A stretch of 64,000 nt of DNA from PALSA-894 sp963828625. GTDB taxonomy: Bacteria > Pseudomonadota > Alphaproteobacteria > Rhizobiales > Xanthobacteraceae. Under the pieces are notes generated by a model, which ran no database searches, had not been told where the DNA came from, and saw nothing but the letters and a program-made list of their open reading frames with translations. Below, piece after piece: positions 1 to 8,438 of the stretch (position 1 is its first letter; the number at the start of each line of letters is the position of its first letter). Location: the NCBI GenBank assembly GCA_963828625.1, contig CAWHEX010000002.1, positions 434,001 to 498,000 on the forward strand, in the 5' to 3' direction. Position numbers and translations under genes: made by a program.

Positions 1-2
1 TT

Positions 3-422
3 CATGCGGTCGACCGCGCGAGTCTTGCCGAAGCGCTGGCGAAGGAGAGCGAGAAGCAGGGCCGCCAGCCGCAGCTTTTCGTCGAGATCAACACGGGCGA
101 AGAGGCGCAGAAAGGCGGCGTCATGCCGGCCGAGGCCGACGCGTTCATCAAGACGTGCCGCGAGGCCTATGGCCTGACGATTTCGGGCCTGATGTGCATC
201 CCGCCGTTCGAGGAGGCGCCCGCGCCGCATTTCGCGCTCACCGCCAAGATCGCGGCGCGCAACGGGCTGAAGCTGCTGTCGATGGGGATGAGCGCGGATT
301 TCGCGACCGCGATCGCGTTCGGCGCGACCCATGTGCGGGTCGGGACGGCGATTTTCGGGACGCGGCCGGCGCCTCAGGCGATCGCCCAAAGAAAAAGCCC
401 CGACGCGGGGCTGGGGGGCTGA
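3..422 (+). CDS. yggS: YggS/PLPBP-family pyridoxal-phosphate-binding protein, C-terminal part
   Basis: This is the C-terminal 139 residues of a gene whose start lies before the window. The family binds pyridoxal 5'-phosphate without known catalysis and buffers the cofactor in the cytoplasm. Visible family features are HAVDRASLAEALAKE at the left edge, the strand LFVEINTGEEAQKGG, GLMCIPP, and the phosphate-loop segment LSMGMSADFATAI followed by VRVGTAIFGTRP. The last dozen codons (PQAIAQRKSPDAGLGG) run into the left arm of the downstream terminator, and the TGA lies in its loop. The true protein may therefore have acquired this tail, or a small indel may hide an earlier stop. Confidence 0.9.
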   Translation, partial: HAVDRASLAEALAKESEKQGRQPQLFVEINTGEEAQKGGVMPAEADAFIKTCREAYGLTISGLMCIPPFEEAPAPHFALTAKIAARNGLKLLSMGMSADFATAIAFGATHVRVGTAIFGTRPAPQAIAQRKSPDAGLGG

Positions 423-439
423 GAGCGTCGGGGCTTTTT
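392..439. terminator. Perfect 15-bp bidirectional terminator at the end of yggS
   Basis: AAAAAGCCCCGACGC (392-406) pairs perfectly with GCGTCGGGGCTTTTT (425-439) around an 18-nt loop. The A5/T5 edges give a U-tract on both strands, so it can terminate yggS rightward and the L,D-transpeptidase gene leftward. The yggS stop codon at 420-422 is inside the loop. Confidence 0.85.
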
Positions 440-582
440 GTCAGCACGTGACCTCCTCGGCCGACGTACAGACGAACTTGATCCCCAACGCCTCACGCGC
501 AGGTCCGTTCCAGCTAGGGTGAAAAAATCTTGAGATTTTTCGCCGCGGGCGGATCGTATTGAAATTACTTGCGAAAAGGCCC

Positions 583-1144
583 TTACGCGATCTCGATCCG
601 CGTATCGGGCCCCAATTTTTCCAGGAGCCGCCGCAACCGGGGCTTGGGCATCGCGACGCAGCCGGCCGTCGGGGCGAGCGCCCGGCCTGGCGACGTGGAT
701 GAAGACCGCGCTGCCGCGCCCGGCGGTGCGGGGACGCGTGTTGTGATCGATTTCGATAATCAGATCATAGAGTTGATCGTCGCGCCGGAGCCGGTCGGCC
801 GTGCTGCCGGGCGTCAGCTTGACCGCACGATTATACCGCCGGTCCGCCGGGTCCTCGTTCCAGGCATCGTCCGGCGCGATGGCACGCACCGGCAGCCGGG
901 TCACCGGGCGCGGATCGCGGTCGGCGCGCCACCACAGCCGCCGCAGGCGATACACGCCGCGCGGCGTCCCGCCGTCGCCCTCGCGCTTGTTCGCCAGAAT
1001 GCCGCCGCGCCCGAGCGCGACCGGAAAGGCGAGCGGCCCGGCGATCAGCCAGCCGCGCGTGCGTATCCCCGGCGCGGTGCGGACACGCAGCGTTCTCAAT
1101 GTCGACCGAACCACCAAATCGATGCCTTTTGCGAATGGAATCAA
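583..1144 (-). CDS. L,D-transpeptidase (YkuD-like) family protein, one-base frameshift
   Basis: The N-terminal frame holds TLRVRTAPGIRTRGWLIAG, GRGGILANKREGDGGTPRG and SAVFIHVARPG, typical of small alphaproteobacterial YkuD-fold proteins that make 3-3 cross-links in, or anchor proteins to, peptidoglycan. After HVARPG (about 681) the open frame goes wrong. Removing one G restores LAPTAGCVAMPKPRL, which carries the expected catalytic Cys, and the protein then ends at TAA 583-585. The corrected length is about 186 residues. The start is uncertain: TTG at 1144 is the longest option, with a GTG and another TTG just downstream. No signal peptide is evident. Sequencing error is more likely than a dead gene, because the catalytic half is intact in the other frame. 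Confidence 0.75.
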
Positions 1145-1225
1145 TAGCCGCTGGCGCTTGCGCTTTCTCGCCCGAATGCTCTACTTCGCGCAACTTCTGG
1201 AACCCCGCTGTCGCGAGTCGCCGCC

Positions 1226-1912
1226 ATGTCGAACGTTCGCAAGATCCTGATCGTCGACGACGATACCGAACTGCGCGAGGCGCTGGTCGAGCAGCTGGCG
1301 CTGCACGAGGAGTTCGAGGCCGAGTCGGTCGATACCGGAACCAAGGGCGTGCACGCGGCCCGTAACGGACACGTGGATCTCGTGATCATGGACGTCGGCC
1401 TGCCCGACGTGGACGGGCGCGAGGCCGTGCGCATCCTGCGCAAGAACGGCTTCAAGGCGCCGATCATCATGCTGACCGGCCACGACACCGATTCGGACAC
1501 CATCCTCGGGCTCGAATCCGGCGCGAACGACTACATCACCAAACCCTTCCGTTTCGCCGTGCTGCTCGCGCGCATCCGCGCGCAGTTGCGCCAGCACGAG
1601 GCGAGCGAGGACGCGGTGTTCACTATCGGGCCGTACACGTTCCGCCCGTCGTCCAAGCTCCTGATGAACCCGAAGGGCAACAAGGTCCGGCTGACCGAGA
1701 AGGAAACCGCGATCCTGCGCTATCTCTACCGCGCCGGGCAGCGGCCGGTGTCGCGCGAGGTGCTGCTGCAGGAAGTGTGGGGCTACAACTCCGGCGTCAC
1801 CACGCACACGCTGGAGACGCATATCTACCGTCTGCGCCAGAAGGTCGAAAAGGACGCCTCCGCGCCCGCGATCCTGGTCACCGAGGGCGGCGGCTACAAG
1901 CTGATGCCGTGA
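1226..1912 (+). CDS. OmpR/PhoB-family response regulator
   Basis: This 228-residue two-component regulator has a receiver domain (about 5-120) with the acidic pocket D11-D13, phospho-acceptor D56 in VIMDVGLPD, T84 and K106 in ITKPF. An OmpR-type winged-helix domain follows (about 130-227), with the recognition segment TLETHIYRLRQKVEK and the terminal hairpin EGGGYKLMP. Phosphorylation by an unidentified sensor kinase should control DNA binding. No kinase gene is adjacent. The next gene, 55 bp downstream on the same strand, encodes a cyclic-nucleotide-binding-domain protein, so the two may share a transcript. The target genes cannot be read from the sequence. Confidence 0.93.
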   Translation: MSNVRKILIVDDDTELREALVEQLALHEEFEAESVDTGTKGVHAARNGHVDLVIMDVGLPDVDGREAVRILRKNGFKAPIIMLTGHDTDSDTILGLESGANDYITKPFRFAVLLARIRAQLRQHEASEDAVFTIGPYTFRPSSKLLMNPKGNKVRLTEKETAILRYLYRAGQRPVSREVLLQEVWGYNSGVTTHTLETHIYRLRQKVEKDASAPAILVTEGGGYKLMP

Positions 1913-1967
1913 ACCTTAACGGCGTGCAGACGGGCGTTAACCACTCGTTTGTGATATCACGCCGCGC

Positions 1968-2420
1968 ATGACCATCGAAGACGACATCGCCTTTCTGGAG
2001 CGCGCGCCGGGGCTGCGGCTGCTCGGGCGCGAGGCGCTGCGCATCCTGGCGATCGGCTCGGAGAGCCGCACCATCCGCGAGGGCGGCCGGCTGTTCTCCG
2101 AGGGCGAGGATGCCGACTGCGCTTTCGTCGTGCAGGACGGCCTGTTCGATCTTGTGTCGGGGACGAGTTCGGTGGCGCCGGTCGTCGCCGGACCCGGCGC
2201 GCTGATCGGCGAGCTTGCGCTGATCAGCGACGGCAAGCGGCCGGTCACGGCGGTCGCGCGCGAGATCTCGACCGTGCTGCGCATCACGCGCCAGCTTTTC
2301 CTGAAGATGCTCGAGGGCTATCCGGAAGCCGCGCTGCGCATGCGCGAGTCGATCATCGCGCGCCTGAACCGGACCACCAACGAGCTGGAGCGCGTGCAGG
2401 CGCGGCTGATGCGTCCGTGA
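1968..2420 (+). CDS. Cyclic nucleotide-binding-domain protein without DNA-binding domain
   Basis: This 150-residue protein is essentially one Crp-type cNMP-binding beta-barrel (about 10-125) with the phosphate-binding-cassette-like segment GALIGELALISDGKRPVTAVA, including the Glu and Arg expected to contact the ribose-phosphate. A helix rich in Arg and Glu follows (RMRESIIARLNRTTNELERVQ). There is no helix-turn-helix, so it is not a Crp/Fnr transcription factor. It more likely acts as a small ligand sensor or partner. Its stop codon overlaps the GTG of the next gene, which implies translational coupling. Confidence 0.85.
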   Translation: MTIEDDIAFLERAPGLRLLGREALRILAIGSESRTIREGGRLFSEGEDADCAFVVQDGLFDLVSGTSSVAPVVAGPGALIGELALISDGKRPVTAVAREISTVLRITRQLFLKMLEGYPEAALRMRESIIARLNRTTNELERVQARLMRP

Positions 2421-2713
2421 GGCGGACGGCGCTCGAAGCCGCGCTGCGCCGTCTCGCTCCGAAAATCCCGCCGCACGAATTCGGCGCCGTCATCGATCAC
2501 GCGCTCGACAGCACCGGCCTGCGCGGCGCTGCGCCCGACACCGCGGCTTGGCTGTCACTTGTCGCGTATGTCCGGCACGTGTTCACCGACTATGACGACC
2601 TGCTGGCGCAAGGCTACGACCGCGACAGCGCCCGGCACTTCGTCGCCGACGCGATGTCCGAAAAGCTTGCCGAATGGGGCGTGCGCCGGCCGCTTGGCGA
2701 CGACGATGATTGA
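2417..2713 (+). CDS. DUF2293-family protein
   Basis: This is a 98-residue protein starting at GTG 2417, which overlaps the preceding TGA (GTGA). The core matches what I remember of the DUF2293 family: the segment AAWLSLVAYVRHVFTDYDDLLAQGYDRDSARHFV, here spanning about 43-77, with the YVRH-x-TDYD-x-LL pattern and a DxAR motif. It has no signal peptide or membrane segment. Function is unknown. Coupling to the cNMP-domain gene suggests that the two proteins are made together. Confidence 0.75.
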   Translation: MRRTALEAALRRLAPKIPPHEFGAVIDHALDSTGLRGAAPDTAAWLSLVAYVRHVFTDYDDLLAQGYDRDSARHFVADAMSEKLAEWGVRRPLGDDDD

Positions 2714-2790
2714 TTGCACGGCAGTCCTGCGCTTTGCGCCTAACGTCGCGGTGGAACTTGAACTAGACTGGTTCCATACCGGATGGGGAC

Positions 2791-3276
2791 ATGATGTTCG
2801 CGACGTCAGCGATTACGTTTCACACGATCCTGAGCCTGATCGCGATTGGGACAGGCGGCTGCGTCATCCTCGCGCTCGCGAAGGGCAAGGGGCCGGGTTG
2901 GAGCACGCTCGGCTTTCTCATCACGATGGTCGCGACCGACGTGACGGGCTTTCTCCTTCCGGCGCCGAAGCTCCTGCCCTCGCACATCACCGGCATCCTC
3001 TCGCTCGCGCTGATCGCGGTCGCGCTCGCGGCGCATTACGCCTTCCACTTCCGCGGCGTGTGGCGCGCGCTCTACGCGGTCACGATGGGGCTGGCGATCT
3101 ATCTCAATTTCTTCGTGCTGGTGACGCAGCTCTTTCTCAAGGTGCCGGCGCTGCACGCGCTTGCGCCAAACGCGCCGGACAATCCTGAGCCGCCGTTCCT
3201 GATCGCGCAGGCGATCGTGCTCGCGATCTTCGTGTGGCTGATCTGGAAGGCCGTGAAGAACTTCCGGCCCACCTGA
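2791..3276 (+). CDS. Small four-helix integral membrane protein
   Basis: This 161-residue protein has four predicted hydrophobic helices: about 5-27 (ITFHTILSLIAIGTGGCVIL), 37-55, 65-85 and 96-117. A fifth stretch near the C-terminus (LIAQAIVLAIFVWLIWKAV) ends in a basic tail. I do not recognise the family with confidence; the spacing of histidines in TFHTI and AAHYAFHFRG is reminiscent of small haem-type or DUF membrane proteins, but no cofactor motif is clear. It stands alone between the regulator cluster and the TRAP operon. Confidence 0.7.
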   Translation: MMFATSAITFHTILSLIAIGTGGCVILALAKGKGPGWSTLGFLITMVATDVTGFLLPAPKLLPSHITGILSLALIAVALAAHYAFHFRGVWRALYAVTMGLAIYLNFFVLVTQLFLKVPALHALAPNAPDNPEPPFLIAQAIVLAIFVWLIWKAVKNFRPT

Positions 3277-3351
3277 CGCGGCCCACTTCAAGAACCGCAT
3301 CCATCCGTCGTGCCTGTCCCGAAGGCTGCGCGTCCGCGAGCGGATTTGCGG

Positions 3352-3380
3352 TTGACGCAACGTGCGCTTCGGCTTCCAAT
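3352..3380 (+). promoter_or_regulatory. Possible sigma-70-type promoter for the TRAP operon
   Basis: TTGACG (3352-3357) and TCCAAT (3375-3380) are separated by 17 bp and lie about 80 bp before the dctP start. The -35 element is near consensus and the -10 element matches at four of six positions. This is a motif match only. Confidence 0.35.
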
Positions 3381-3461
3381 GGCGCGGGGCGAAGTCCAGA
3401 CAATCATAACGCCAGCAAACTTCAGTGCGGCACAAAGCCGCCGGACCCGGGAGGATACCGA

Positions 3462-4529
3462 ATGCGAAACCTCGCAAGTCGTCTTGCGCTCGCGCCACTG
3501 GCGCTTGCCGCCGCGCTCGCCACGCAGGCCAGCGCCGCCGAGCTGCCGAAAACCAACGTCAAGGTCATCGGCTATTTCAGCAATTTGGCGCAGACCAAGC
3601 TGGTCGAGAAACCGTTCTGGACCGAGCAGATCACCAAGAATTCCAACGGCGCGATCACGGTCGACTACAACAATCTCGACGTGATGGGCGTCAACGACTA
3701 CCAGATCCTGCACATGACGCAGCTTGGCGTCACGGACTTCGCCACCACCGACATATCCAAGATGGCAGGCGACGACCCGGTGTTCGAGGGTTGCGACCTC
3801 GCCGGCATCACCAACGACATCGACACCGCGCGCAAGGCCTGCGACGTGTGGAAGTCCGCGATGGGCGAGTTGATGCAGAAGAAATTCCGCACCCGGCTGA
3901 TGTCGCTCGCGCCCAATCCGCCGATCATGTTCTGGTGCCGCGAGAAGTTCGCGACTATCAGCGACCTGAAGGGGAAGAAGGTCCGCATCTTCAACAAGAC
4001 GCAGGCGGACTTCGTCTCCGCGCTCGGCGCCGAGACGATCACGATGCCGTTTCCCGAAGTCGTGCCGGCGCTGCAGCGCGGCGTGGTCGACTGCGCGCTG
4101 ACCGGCTCGCTCTCCGGCAATCTCGCGGGCTGGCCCGAGGTGACCAAGTTCCTGCTGCCGCTCAACGTCGGCTGGTCGATCTCCTACGAGGGCGCGAACG
4201 CGGCGAGCTGGCAGAAATTCGCCCCATCGGTGCAGGAGTTCTTCACCAAGGAGTTCGCCCGGCTCGAAGACGACATGTGGGCGATCGGCAAGAAGGCGGC
4301 CGACGAGGGCGTTGCCTGCAACATCGGCAAGGACCCTTGCACGCTCGGCAAGAAAGGCACGATGGAACTGGTCAATATCTCCGACGCCGACAACGCGCTG
4401 CGCAAGAAGCTGGTGGAGGACATCGTGCTGGTGCGCTGGGGTAAGCGTTGCGGCAAGCCCTGCGCCGAGAAGTGGAACGACACGGTCGGCAAAGTCGTAG
4501 GGCTGAAGATCCCGATGGAAAAGCTCTGA
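3462..4529 (+). CDS. dctP: TRAP transporter substrate-binding protein (DctP family)
   Basis: This periplasmic extracytoplasmic receptor delivers an organic anion to the DctQM permease. The start is ATG 3462 behind GGGAGGA, giving 355 residues; the open frame extends upstream to 3234 but the signal peptide (MRNLASRLALAPLALAAALATQASA, cleaved before AELP) fixes the start. Family features include the LKGKKVRIFNKTQADFVSALGA segment with the conserved basic residue in KVR, and the PFPEVVPALQRGVVDCALTG region near the middle. The mature protein is unusually Cys-rich for the family (eight Cys, including CNIGKDPC and CGKPC near the C-terminus), which suggests disulfides. The ligand is unknown. Confidence 0.9.
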   Translation: MRNLASRLALAPLALAAALATQASAAELPKTNVKVIGYFSNLAQTKLVEKPFWTEQITKNSNGAITVDYNNLDVMGVNDYQILHMTQLGVTDFATTDISKMAGDDPVFEGCDLAGITNDIDTARKACDVWKSAMGELMQKKFRTRLMSLAPNPPIMFWCREKFATISDLKGKKVRIFNKTQADFVSALGAETITMPFPEVVPALQRGVVDCALTGSLSGNLAGWPEVTKFLLPLNVGWSISYEGANAASWQKFAPSVQEFFTKEFARLEDDMWAIGKKAADEGVACNIGKDPCTLGKKGTMELVNISDADNALRKKLVEDIVLVRWGKRCGKPCAEKWNDTVGKVVGLKIPMEKL

Positions 4530-4599
4530 CCGTTTGCTGACAATCGCGCGGACGCAGATCCTGCGTCCGCGCCCCCCGTCCTCAACCAATCGATATCCG

Positions 4600-5184
4600 A
4601 TGGATCGACTGCTTTCCATTGCGCGGACACTCTCGCGCGCCGGGGCGTGGGCCGGAGGCGCGCTGGTCGCCGCCGCCGCGCTGATGATCTCGGTCGATGT
4701 GCTGATCCGCAAAATTCTCGGCACCACGCTCGGCGGCGCGAGCGAGATCTCCGGCTACGTGCTGGCGGTGAGCACCACCTGGGCGCTCGCCCTCGCGCTG
4801 CTCGATCGCGCGCATGTGCGCATCGACTCGCTCTACGTGCTGCTGCCGGCGCGGCTCTGCGCGCTGCTCGATATCGTGGCGCTGCTTTCGTTCATGATCT
4901 TCGCCGGCATCCTCACCTGGCAGGGCTGGGTGATGTTCGACCAATCGTTCGAGCTTGGCTCGCGCTCGCTCACGCCGCTCGAGACGCCGATGGCGCTTCC
5001 GCAGTTCCTCTGGCTGACCGGCTTTGCGTTCTTCTTCCTCGTCATGGTGCTGCTGCTCATTCGCGCCGTCGCGGCGTTCGCGACCGGGCGCATCGGCGAC
5101 GTGCAGCGCCTGCTCGGCTCGCGCACCGCGCTGCAGGAACTGGAAGAAGCGATCCAGGAACATGAACGCTACAAGGACGCATAG
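4600..5184 (+). CDS. dctQ: TRAP transporter small permease (DctQ family)
   Basis: This four-helix membrane subunit of 194 residues pairs with DctM. ATG 4600 (MDRLLSIARTLSRAGAW) is chosen over an upstream in-frame TTG because the N-terminus then leads straight into the first membrane helix. Family marks are GGASEISGYVLAVSTTWALA and HVRIDSLYVLLP. The C-terminal tail is charged and cytoplasmic. The gene follows dctP by 70 bp and precedes dctM by 9 bp, the usual operon order. Confidence 0.9.
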   Translation: MDRLLSIARTLSRAGAWAGGALVAAAALMISVDVLIRKILGTTLGGASEISGYVLAVSTTWALALALLDRAHVRIDSLYVLLPARLCALLDIVALLSFMIFAGILTWQGWVMFDQSFELGSRSLTPLETPMALPQFLWLTGFAFFFLVMVLLLIRAVAAFATGRIGDVQRLLGSRTALQELEEAIQEHERYKDA

Positions 5185-5193
5185 GGAATAGCC

Positions 5194-6478
5194 GTGGTCT
5201 GGGTCGCAATTGTCGTTCTGCTCGTCATTCTGGCATCGAGCATTCCGGTGGCGGCGGGCCTCACGCTGCTCGCGCTCGTGCTGGACTACACTTATTCGTT
5301 CCTGCCGCTCCGGCTCGCGATGGGCGAGACCGCGTGGTCGGTCTCCACCAACTTCATCCTGTTCGCGATTCCGCTGTTCGTGTTGCTCGGCGAAATCCTG
5401 CTGCGCTCCGGCATCGCCGATCGCATGTACAACGCCATGACGCAGTGGATCTCGTGGCTGCCCGGCGGGCTGATGCACTCCAACATCGCCACCTGCACGC
5501 TGTTCGCTGCGGTGTCCGGCTCCAGCGTCGCGACCGCCGCGACCATCGGTACGGTCGCGGTCGATCAGATCGAGAAGCACGGCTACAACGAGCGGCTCTA
5601 TCTGGGCACGATCGCGGCGGGCGGTACCCTCGGAATTCTCATTCCGCCCTCGATCCCGATGATCGTCTACGGCGCGCTGACCGACACCTCGATCCCGCAG
5701 CTCTATCTCGCCGGCATCATGCCCGGCCTGGTGCTGGCGGCGCATGTTCATGGTCACGGTCATCATCGCGTGCCTGTCAAGGCCGGCCTGGGGTGGGCGT
5801 CCGATCCCGACCGACTGGGCGGCGCGGCGGCGTTCGCTGCCGGACTTGCTGCCGCCGCTGATCATCTTCGGCGTGATTATCGGCTCGATCTACGCCGGGA
5901 TCGCGACGCCGACCGAATCCGCGGGCCTTGGCGTGCTGGCGGCCTTCGTGCTCGCCGCCGTGCGGCGGCGCATCAGCTGGCGGATGCTTGCCGACACGTT
6001 CGAAGGCACGATGAAGACGACCGCCATGATCATGGCGATCCTGATCGCCGCCTACATCGTCAACTTCATCATCACGTCGATCGGGCTTGCCTCGAAGGTG
6101 ACGGCTCTGGTCACTTCGCTCGGGTTGACGCCGACCGGCACCATGATCGTGATCGTGCTGTTCTATCTCGTGCTCGGCATGTTCATGGAGTCGCTCTCCA
6201 TGCTGGTCGCGACCGTGCCGATCATCACGCCGGTGGTGCTGGCGCTCGGCTTCGATCCGGTGTGGTTCGGCATCATGATGATGCTGTTGCTCGAAACCGC
6301 GCTGATCACGCCGCCGGTCGGGTTCAACCTGTTCGTCGTGCAGGGCGTGCGGCCGCGCGGGCAGATCTATGACGTGATCATAGGCTCGTCGCCGTTCGTT
6401 GTTACGCTGATGGTGATGGTCGCGCTCTTGATCGCGTTCCCGCAGATCGCGCTCTGGCTGCCGAAGGTGGCGAACTAG
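5194..6478 (+). CDS. dctM: TRAP transporter large permease (DctM family), one-base frameshift
   Basis: This is the channel-forming subunit for Na+-coupled organic-acid uptake. It starts at GTG 5194. The first frame covers NFILFAIPLFVLLGEILLRSG, AAVSGSSVATAATIGTVA and GGTLGILIPPSIPMIVYGA and runs to LAGIMPGLVLAA (about 5740). The protein then continues in the next frame from MFMVTVIIACLSRPAWG to LLETALITPPVGFNLFVVQG and ends at 6478. Removing one C at about 5741 (GCGGCG-C-ATG) joins the frames into 427 residues, the family length. Its stop overlaps the convergent xthA stop. Confidence 0.85.
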
Positions 6479-7296
6479 CTCACCTCGACCGCCGCCGTCA
6501 CCGGCACGTGGTCCGAAGGCCGTTCCCAGCCGCGCGCGTGCTTGGCGATGTCGATGCGCGAGACACGGTCGCCAAGCTGCGACGAGACCCAGATGTGATC
6601 GAGGCGGCGGCCGCGGTCCGCGGCCTTCCAGTTGTCCATCGCGCGATAGCTCCACCATGTGTAGAGCTTCTCGGGCTCGGGCGTGAGCTGGCGCATCGAA
6701 TCGACCCAGCTTCCGGCGTTCCGGAACGCGGTCAGTTTCTCGGTCTCGACCGGCGTGTGCGAGACCACCCTGAGCATCTGCTTGTGGCTCCAGACGTCGT
6801 GTTCGAGCGGCGCGACATTGAGGTCGCCCACCAATATCGCGCGCTCGCCGTTCTTCGGGCGCAGCTTTTCCATCGCGTGCAGCTCGTCGAGGAACGAGAG
6901 CTTGTGGGCGAACTTCGGATTGATCTCGGGGTCCGGCTCGTCGCCGCCGGCCGGCACATAGAAATTATGCACCGTGACGGGATCGCGCAGGCCGGCGCGC
7001 TCGCCGAGCGTCACCGCGATGTGGCGGCAGTCTTCCTTGCCGCAGTAATTATCGATCGTGACGCTCTCGAACGGCAGCCGCGAGAGCACCGCGACGCCGT
7101 GATAGCCCTTCTGTCCGTTCAGCGCCGCGTGCACGTAGCCGAGCCGGTTGAAGCGCTTCAGCGGGAAGGCATCGTCCGGGCTTTTCGTCTCCTGCAGGCA
7201 GATCACGTCGGGCCGCGCCGCCTTGATGAAGCGGGCGATCAGGTCGATGCGCAGGCGAACGGAGTTGATGTTCCAGGTGGTGACGGTCAGCGGCAT
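6475..7296 (-). CDS. xthA: Exodeoxyribonuclease III
   Basis: This apurinic/apyrimidinic endonuclease and 3'-5' exonuclease acts in base-excision repair. The ATG at 7296 (MPLTVTTWNINSVRLR) gives 273 residues, the normal size; a longer reading to 7332 adds a non-conserved tail. Family motifs are present in order: WNINSVR, LQETK with the metal-binding Glu, GYHGVAVLSR, NFYVPAGGDEPD, GDLNVAP, and the C-terminal RRLDHIWVS and PSDHVPV. The gene is convergent with dctM. Confidence 0.95.
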   Translation of the reverse strand: MPLTVTTWNINSVRLRIDLIARFIKAARPDVICLQETKSPDDAFPLKRFNRLGYVHAALNGQKGYHGVAVLSRLPFESVTIDNYCGKEDCRHIAVTLGERAGLRDPVTVHNFYVPAGGDEPDPEINPKFAHKLSFLDELHAMEKLRPKNGERAILVGDLNVAPLEHDVWSHKQMLRVVSHTPVETEKLTAFRNAGSWVDSMRQLTPEPEKLYTWWSYRAMDNWKAADRGRRLDHIWVSSQLGDRVSRIDIAKHARGWERPSDHVPVTAAVEVS

Positions 7297-7310
7297 GTTG
7301 CCGATAGATA

Positions 7311-7350
7311 AAGACGTGGACGGCCGGGACAAGCCCGCATGTCACGCTAT
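7311..7350. repeat. Partial copy of an interspersed palindromic repeat
   Basis: AAGACGTGGA followed by CCGGGACAAGCCCG and ATGTCACG matches the right half of the element at 26083-26195. It lies between xthA and the next gene. The same text order with small differences supports a degraded copy. Confidence 0.55.
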
Positions 7351-7364
7351 CCCCCGCGAACGCG

Positions 7365-8336
7365 CTACTCCGTCATCTTGATGTTCGCGTCCTTGATCAC
7401 CTTGGCCCAGCGCGCGACTTCCTCGGTCACGAAGGCGCGGAATTCGTCCGGCGTATTGCCGACCGCGACGATGCCCTGATCGGCCAGCCGCTGCTTCGTC
7501 GTCGGATCGGAGAGCGCCTTCTTGGCCTCGGCGGCGACGCGATCGACGATCTCCTTCGGCGTACCGGCGGGCGCGATGATGCCCGCCCAGGTGCCGGAGA
7601 CGAAGTCCGGCACGCCCTGCTCGATGATGGTCTTCACGCCCGGCGCCGCCGGGATCTGTTCCTTGGCGGCGAGGCCGAGCGCCTTCACGTTGCCGGCCGT
7701 CACCTGCGGCATCAGCGGGCCGACGATGTCGAACATCACGTTGATGTTGCCCGCGACCGTGTCCTGCAGCGCGCCCGCGGTCCCCTTGTAGGGGACATGC
7801 ACCATGTCGAGGCCCATGCGCGCCTTGAACATCTCCATCGTGAGATGCGCGGCGGCGCCGACGCCCGAGGAGGCGAAGTTGAGCGTGCCGGGCTTCTGCT
7901 TGGCGAGCGCGATCAGTTCCTGAATGTTGTTCGCCGGCAGGGTCTTGTTCGCGATGATGATGAGCGGCGCGACGCTCATCAGCGACACGTAGGTGAAGTC
8001 CTTCATCGTGTCGTAGGGGACTTTCGGATTGAGCGTGGGATTGACCGAGTGCGCGGCAATCACGGTGCCGAAGGTGTAGCCGTCGGGCGCGGCCTTCGCG
8101 ACGATGTCGGTGCCGATGATCGCGTTCGCGCCGGGCTTGTTCTCGAACACGATGCTGACACCGAGGGCGTCGGCGACCTTCTGTCCGACGGTGCGCGCCA
8201 TCAGGTCGGTGTAGCCGCCGGGCGTATACGGCACGATCATGCGGATCGGCTTGCTCGGCCAGGCCTGCGCGAACGCGCTGCCGCATAACGCGGCGGTGAA
8301 ACCGAGCGCGGCGAACAGACGGATGGCGGATTTCAT
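7365..8336 (-). CDS. Tripartite tricarboxylate transporter (Bug) family substrate-binding protein, orphan
   Basis: This 323-residue periplasmic binding protein has a signal peptide (MKSAIRLFAALGFTAALCGSAFA, then QAWPSKP). Bug hallmarks are WPSKPIRMIVPYTPGGYTD, VFENKPGANAIIGTDIVAKA, PDGYTFG, and the conserved VPYKGTAGALQDTVAGNINVMFD. Bug proteins bind carboxylates and may feed TctAB permeases or act as sensors. No tctA or tctB gene is in the window. The gene sits between xthA and the lolA-like gene and looks like an insertion into a housekeeping row. Confidence 0.9.
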   Translation of the reverse strand: MKSAIRLFAALGFTAALCGSAFAQAWPSKPIRMIVPYTPGGYTDLMARTVGQKVADALGVSIVFENKPGANAIIGTDIVAKAAPDGYTFGTVIAAHSVNPTLNPKVPYDTMKDFTYVSLMSVAPLIIIANKTLPANNIQELIALAKQKPGTLNFASSGVGAAAHLTMEMFKARMGLDMVHVPYKGTAGALQDTVAGNINVMFDIVGPLMPQVTAGNVKALGLAAKEQIPAAPGVKTIIEQGVPDFVSGTWAGIIAPAGTPKEIVDRVAAEAKKALSDPTTKQRLADQGIVAVGNTPDEFRAFVTEEVARWAKVIKDANIKMTE

Positions 8337-8438
8337 GATGTCGCTCCCTGACGGCGTTCTGAGACGCTTCAGGCCAACATCAATCGCGTTTTGGTTTGCC
8401 GCGCAAGCGCGTCCGCAGTGCGGAACAAAGCGCCTGTT

